From UBA6181 sp016934015 (GTDB lineage: Bacteria; Bacillota_I; Bacilli_A; Acholeplasmatales; Acholeplasmataceae), in NCBI GenBank assembly GCA_036584525.1, contig JAZHDG010000103.1, positions 1 to 9,810 of the forward strand: a DNA stretch of 9,810 nucleotides, written 5' to 3'. Positions 7,088 through 9,810 of the stretch are shown in pieces; within the stretch, counting starts at the first letter, position 1, and the number at the start of each line of letters is the position of its first letter. A program made the translations under genes and the position numbers. Under the pieces are notes generated by a model. It was not told the origin of the DNA, searched no databases, and saw nothing but the letters and a program-made list of their open reading frames with translations.

Positions 7088-7567
7088 CTATTTGTGAAAA
7101 CTTTTCTTCTCAATATCACGAACTGCAGTCCGTGCTTTTTCAATATTACGTGCACGCCAGTCTTCTAAGTTTTGAGTAAAACCGGTATTTAAAAATGTTT
7201 TTGCCATTTCGACACCCATGATTGGAGCAATAACCCACCCACCCATGCATAACACATTGGCATCATTAATTGCACGACATTTTTCAGCGGCATATACAGA
7301 TTCACATGCTGCGGCATGAACACCTTCGTGTTTGTTTGCAACAATCGACATTCCCATGCCTGTTCCACAAATCAAAATTCCACGATCAAATTCTTTATTT
7401 TGTAATCTTTTTGCACCATTCTCAGCTACTTCAAAGAATGGAAGTGGTGCATTTTCATCTGTTGTACCAACATCTGTTACATCATAATTATTTTCAATTA
7501 AATAAGCTTTTACAGCTTCTTTTAGAGAAAAACCTGATTTGTCTGAACCAATAAATAATTTTTCCAT
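7088..7567 (-). CDS. sqwI: RpiB/LacAB-family sugar isomerase, likely 4-deoxy-4-sulfoerythrose isomerase
   Basis: The 159-residue product has the length and fold pattern of RpiB: a start MEKLFIGSDKSGFSLK, the catalytic cysteine Cys67 in ILICGTGMGMS, ANKHEGVHAA, and NDANVLCMGG (101-110). Two residues that define ribose-5-phosphate isomerases are changed. The GxDHxG histidine is Lys10, and the ring-opening histidine before NDANVL (His99 in E. coli RpiB) is Ile100. One of the two C-terminal phosphate-binding arginines also appears to be lost. A substrate that is sulfonated and cannot cyclise explains this: 4-deoxy-4-sulfoerythrose has no O4 to close a furanose ring. The inferred reaction is 4-deoxy-4-sulfoerythrose to 4-deoxy-4-sulfoerythrulose, between the two transketolase turns. 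The start at 7567 is set by AGGAGA upstream and by homology. Confidence 0.85.
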   Translation of the reverse strand: MEKLFIGSDKSGFSLKEAVKAYLIENNYDVTDVGTTDENAPLPFFEVAENGAKRLQNKEFDRGILICGTGMGMSIVANKHEGVHAAACESVYAAEKCRAINDANVLCMGGWVIAPIMGVEMAKTFLNTGFTQNLEDWRARNIEKARTAVRDIEKKSFHK

Positions 7568-7574
7568 AAATTTT

Positions 7575-7580
7575 TCTCCT
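7575..7580 (-). promoter_or_regulatory. Shine-Dalgarno that fixes the RpiB-like isomerase start
   Basis: The minus strand reads AGGAGA, seven bases before the ATG at 7567. A start at 7615 would add 16 residues with no RpiB counterpart and overlap the transketolase gene, so it is not used here. Confidence 0.75.
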
Positions 7581-7584
7581 TTAA

Positions 7585-8529
7585 TTATTCTTTTCTTGCG
7601 ATAACACGTTTGCAAGCTTCAACGATATTTTTAGCTTTTAAACCAAATTTTTCCATTAAGAAATCTTTTTTACCAACTTCTCCAAAATGATCCATAACTC
7701 CAACACGTTCCATCACTGTTGGATAATTTTCAACTAACACTTCAGCAACTGCACTACCTAAACCGTTAATAATATTATGATTTTCTGCAGTCACAACAGC
7801 TCTTGTCTTTTTAGCTTCTTTGATAATTGCTTCTTTATCAATTGGCTTAATCGTGTGAATATTTATAACACTTGCTGAAATACCTTGTTCAGCTAATATT
7901 TTTTGAGCATCTAGAGCTTCTTTAACCATAATGCCAGTTGCAAAAATTGAAACATCGTGACCTTCAATAATCGGTGTAGCTTTTCCAAGTTCAAAATTTT
8001 GATCATCTGCAAAAATCGGATCAAATTCTTGACGTAATAAACGAATATAAACAGGTCCATTATGTTCAATAATTTGAGGGAACATAGCAGCAAGTTGAAC
8101 GCCATCAACAGGTTCAAAGACTGTCATGGTTGGTAAATTGCGCATTAATCCTACATCCTCTAATGACATATGTGTTCCACCATTGAGTTGGGCCATAATG
8201 CCTGGATCAGAACCAACCATCTTAACATTAAGTTGTGCGTATGCAACAGATAAAGTTACTTGGTCAAATACACGGCGTGTTGCAAATGGTGTGAATGTAT
8301 GCGTAAAAGGAATTTTACCCATGTTTGCTAATCCTGAAGCGACACCAATCATGTTTGCTTCAGCGACACCAACATTGATGGCACGATTCGGATATTTTTC
8401 AAAAAATGGTGTGGTCTTAGAAGCTTTCATTAAATCAGCTTCCACAATCACTAAATTTTCATATTTTTCGGCATATTTTAATAGTAAATCAACATAAATA
8501 TCTCTTAATTGTCTATTTCTGAGTTCCAT
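7585..8529 (-). CDS. sqwH: Split transketolase, C-terminal subunit (sulfosugar transketolase)
   Basis: The 314-residue product covers the pyrimidine-binding and C-terminal domains of transketolase. The cofactor-activating glutamate is Glu57 in NVGVAEANM. FTHTFTPFATRR, GGTHMSLEDVGLMRNLP (His120, the counterpart of E. coli TktA His473) and LLRQEF (Arg166, counterpart of Arg520) are in place. The substrate loop is atypical: ordinary split transketolases have a His and an Asp where this protein has Asp108 (SDPG) and Asn116 (LNGGTH), matching TktA His461 and Asp469. It must pair with the N-terminal subunit to bind thiamine diphosphate between them. The inferred reactions are 6-deoxy-6-sulfofructose + glyceraldehyde 3-phosphate to 4-deoxy-4-sulfoerythrose + xylulose 5-phosphate, then cleavage of the isomerised product to sulfoacetaldehyde. 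It starts four bases after the other subunit's stop. The letter H is my assumption. Confidence 0.87.
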   Translation of the reverse strand: MELRNRQLRDIYVDLLLKYAEKYENLVIVEADLMKASKTTPFFEKYPNRAINVGVAEANMIGVASGLANMGKIPFTHTFTPFATRRVFDQVTLSVAYAQLNVKMVGSDPGIMAQLNGGTHMSLEDVGLMRNLPTMTVFEPVDGVQLAAMFPQIIEHNGPVYIRLLRQEFDPIFADDQNFELGKATPIIEGHDVSIFATGIMVKEALDAQKILAEQGISASVINIHTIKPIDKEAIIKEAKKTRAVVTAENHNIINGLGSAVAEVLVENYPTVMERVGVMDHFGEVGKKDFLMEKFGLKAKNIVEACKRVIARKE

Positions 8530-8533
8530 AGGA

Positions 8534-9346
8534 TTAACCTAACCTTTCAATAGCTTTTTCAGCCATTTCTTTTGTTACTGGTAAATTATGTGATCCAACA
8601 GTTCCTTCACAGAAGTCGGCACCTTTACCCTTAATCGTGTTACAGATAATCATGGATGGTTTTCCTTTTGTTTCTTTCGCTTTATTAATCGCATCAATAA
8701 TTGCTAAGACATCATGACCATCAATGACTTGGACATGCCAATTAAATGCTTCCCATTTTTTATCGAGTGGACTAACTTCGTTAATATTATGAACAGCGCC
8801 ATCAATTTGCATCTTATTATAATCTGTGAATGCAATTAAATGATCAAGTTTACGGTTACCTGCAAACATCGCAGCTTCCCAAATTTGGCCTTCCTGAGAT
8901 TCACCATCACCTATTATGGCATATACTTTAAAAGGTGATTGATCTATCTGAGCAGCAGTAGCCATACCAACAGCTGCAGAGAATCCTTGACCTAAAGATC
9001 CTGTAGTCATATCAACACCAACCGTTTTATTTTTATCAGTATGCGATGGTAAATCTGTATTTGGTTGGTTAAGTGTGTCTAGTAGTTCAATTGGAAAATA
9101 CCCTTTTGATGCAAGAGTTGCATATACTGCTGGACCACCATGGCCTTTTGATAATACAAAACGATCGCGATTTGGCATTTTTGGGTTTTTAGGATCAACA
9201 TTCATTTGATCATAATAAAGAACAGTAAGTATATCAACGATTGATAAACTACCACCTACATGTCCTACACCAAGCGTTGCGATACTTTGAAGAGTTAATT
9301 TTCTAATCTCTTTTGCTTTTTCTTCTAAAAATTGTCTTTTATTCAT
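8534..9346 (-). CDS. sqwG: Split transketolase, N-terminal thiamine-diphosphate subunit (sulfosugar transketolase)
   Basis: The 270-residue product is the pyrophosphate-binding domain of transketolase as a separate chain. The thiamine-diphosphate/Mg motif runs from GDGES (146-150) to Asn177, with D147, E152 (SQEG) and NKMQIDG following the usual pattern. Active-site histidines of the family are present: His29 in GVGHVGGS, His69 in SKGHGG and His102, the last in PSHTDK where most transketolases have a GHP(E/D) sequence. TTGSLGQG (114-121) and TIKGKGADF near the C-terminus complete the domain. Split transketolases are common in bacteria and archaea, but their setting here, between a fucose-isomerase-type enzyme and an RpiB-like isomerase, points to the sulfo-TK pathway rather than the pentose phosphate route. 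AGGAGG six bases upstream supports the start and overlaps the upstream gene's TAG stop. The letter G is my assumption. Confidence 0.88.
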   Translation of the reverse strand: MNKRQFLEEKAKEIRKLTLQSIATLGVGHVGGSLSIVDILTVLYYDQMNVDPKNPKMPNRDRFVLSKGHGGPAVYATLASKGYFPIELLDTLNQPNTDLPSHTDKNKTVGVDMTTGSLGQGFSAAVGMATAAQIDQSPFKVYAIIGDGESQEGQIWEAAMFAGNRKLDHLIAFTDYNKMQIDGAVHNINEVSPLDKKWEAFNWHVQVIDGHDVLAIIDAINKAKETKGKPSMIICNTIKGKGADFCEGTVGSHNLPVTKEMAEKAIERLG

Positions 9347-9355
9347 TTTATCCTC

Positions 9356-9810
9356 CTAATATTTGACGATTTCTAATGATAGAAAGTCTGCTAATATACT
9401 TAATTCTACACTGACATCTCCATATAAAACAGCGAAATGCGGCTCCCAACCCTCTTTAATCATATTTGTAATCATTTGTTTTACAGGGTTTGAAACTTTT
9501 ACAACCATTGATGTTCCTAAAAATTGTTTAGGTTTATCCAAGATCTCACCTTGCGCAATAAAAAATCTAAATGATCCATCGGGTTTTCTACCAATTCTAA
9601 AGATCGTTGCTTTTTCACTTGGTCTAAGTCCAAATTCCATTGTCGGCCCAATCTTACGATTTGGATGAACTCCAGTTAATGCGCCAGTATCGACTCTAGC
9701 GAGTGAACAAGCTGATGTGCCACAATGCCAGAAAGTAATGGTATTCTCATCTTCATCAAGTGATACAGGATCTCCAAGATATGTCGGTGTTTGTGTGAGT
9801 TGTTGTCCAA
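9356..9810 (-). CDS. sqvD: Sugar isomerase of the L-fucose/L-arabinose isomerase family, C-terminal part; likely sulfoquinovose isomerase
   Basis: The frame is open from the right edge to a TAG stop, giving 150 complete C-terminal residues; the 5' end lies outside the window. The visible part matches the C-terminal domain of fucose/arabinose-isomerase-like proteins: a PTYLGDPVSLDEDE segment, FWHCGTSACSLA, TGVHPNRKIGPTMEFGL, ATIFRIGRKPDGSFRF and EGWEPHFAVLYGD. The histidine of WHCG (codon 9725-9727) occupies the position of a metal-binding histidine in this family (His528 in E. coli FucI); the acidic ligands would lie in the missing part. The proposed reaction is sulfoquinovose to 6-deoxy-6-sulfofructose, the entry step of the pathway. 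The family is clear, while the substrate comes only from the operon. An internal ATG at 9640 is not a start, because conserved family sequence continues upstream of it. Confidence 0.8.
   Translation of the reverse strand, partial: GQQLTQTPTYLGDPVSLDEDENTITFWHCGTSACSLARVDTGALTGVHPNRKIGPTMEFGLRPSEKATIFRIGRKPDGSFRFFIAQGEILDKPKQFLGTSMVVKVSNPVKQMITNMIKEGWEPHFAVLYGDVSVELSILADFLSLEIVKY

Noticed and set aside
7088..7615. Annotating the RpiB-like gene from the upstream ATG at 7615
   Set aside because: The extra 16 residues have no RpiB counterpart and overlap the transketolase gene, whereas AGGAGA precedes the ATG at 7567.
7088..9346. Reading transketolase plus RpiB as a pentose phosphate pathway operon
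   Set aside because: The loss of key ribose-5-phosphate isomerase residues, the altered transketolase site, and the linked dehydrogenase, synthetase and fucose-isomerase-type genes fit the sulfosugar pathway better.
1..9810. RNA genes, CRISPR arrays, insertion sequences and riboswitches
   Set aside because: I saw no tRNA- or rRNA-like sequence, no regularly spaced repeats, no transposase and no gap long enough for a leader; the largest non-coding gap is 82 bases and holds the terminator.

Overview
The window is AT-rich and densely packed, with short gaps, strong AGGAG-type ribosome binding sites and several stop codons that overlap the next Shine-Dalgarno. TGA serves as a stop (end of the upstream GntR gene) and tryptophan is read from TGG, so this is not the Mycoplasma code. 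A low-GC Bacillota or an Acholeplasma-like mollicute fits best; the sequence alone does not fix the genus.

Layout. Positions 1-720 on the plus strand hold the 3' end of a small membrane protein and a complete gene for a lipoprotein of unknown function. A hairpin at 730-768 lies between these genes and everything else and probably terminates transcription from both sides. From 803 to the right edge all genes are on the minus strand and look like one operon that begins beyond the window. In transcription order they are: the C-terminal part of a fucose/arabinose-isomerase-family sugar isomerase (9810-9356); a transketolase split into N- and C-terminal subunits (9346-7585); an RpiB-family isomerase (7567-7088); a MatC/IT-superfamily anion permease (7065-5824); a CoA-acylating aldehyde dehydrogenase (5810-4407); a two-subunit ADP-forming acyl-CoA synthetase of the succinyl-CoA synthetase family (4396-2386); and two overlapping GntR/UTRA regulators (2336-803).

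Together this set matches the sulfoglycolytic transketolase (sulfo-TK) pathway for sulfoquinovose, in the variant that ends in sulfoacetate. The isomerase turns sulfoquinovose into 6-deoxy-6-sulfofructose. The split transketolase moves a two-carbon unit to glyceraldehyde 3-phosphate, leaving 4-deoxy-4-sulfoerythrose. The RpiB-like enzyme turns that into 4-deoxy-4-sulfoerythrulose, and a second transketolase turn releases sulfoacetaldehyde. The dehydrogenase makes sulfoacetyl-CoA, the synthetase-like pair converts it to sulfoacetate with ATP formation, and the permease is the natural candidate exporter. From memory, the pathway was described in Clostridium sp. MSTE9 and the sulfoacetate-forming variant (SqwD, SqwKL) in an Acholeplasma. 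The assignment here rests on gene content plus substitutions in key residues of the RpiB-like enzyme, the transketolase and the synthetase, not on a database search. The sulfoquinovosidase and sugar importer expected for such a cluster are not in the window and may lie to the right.
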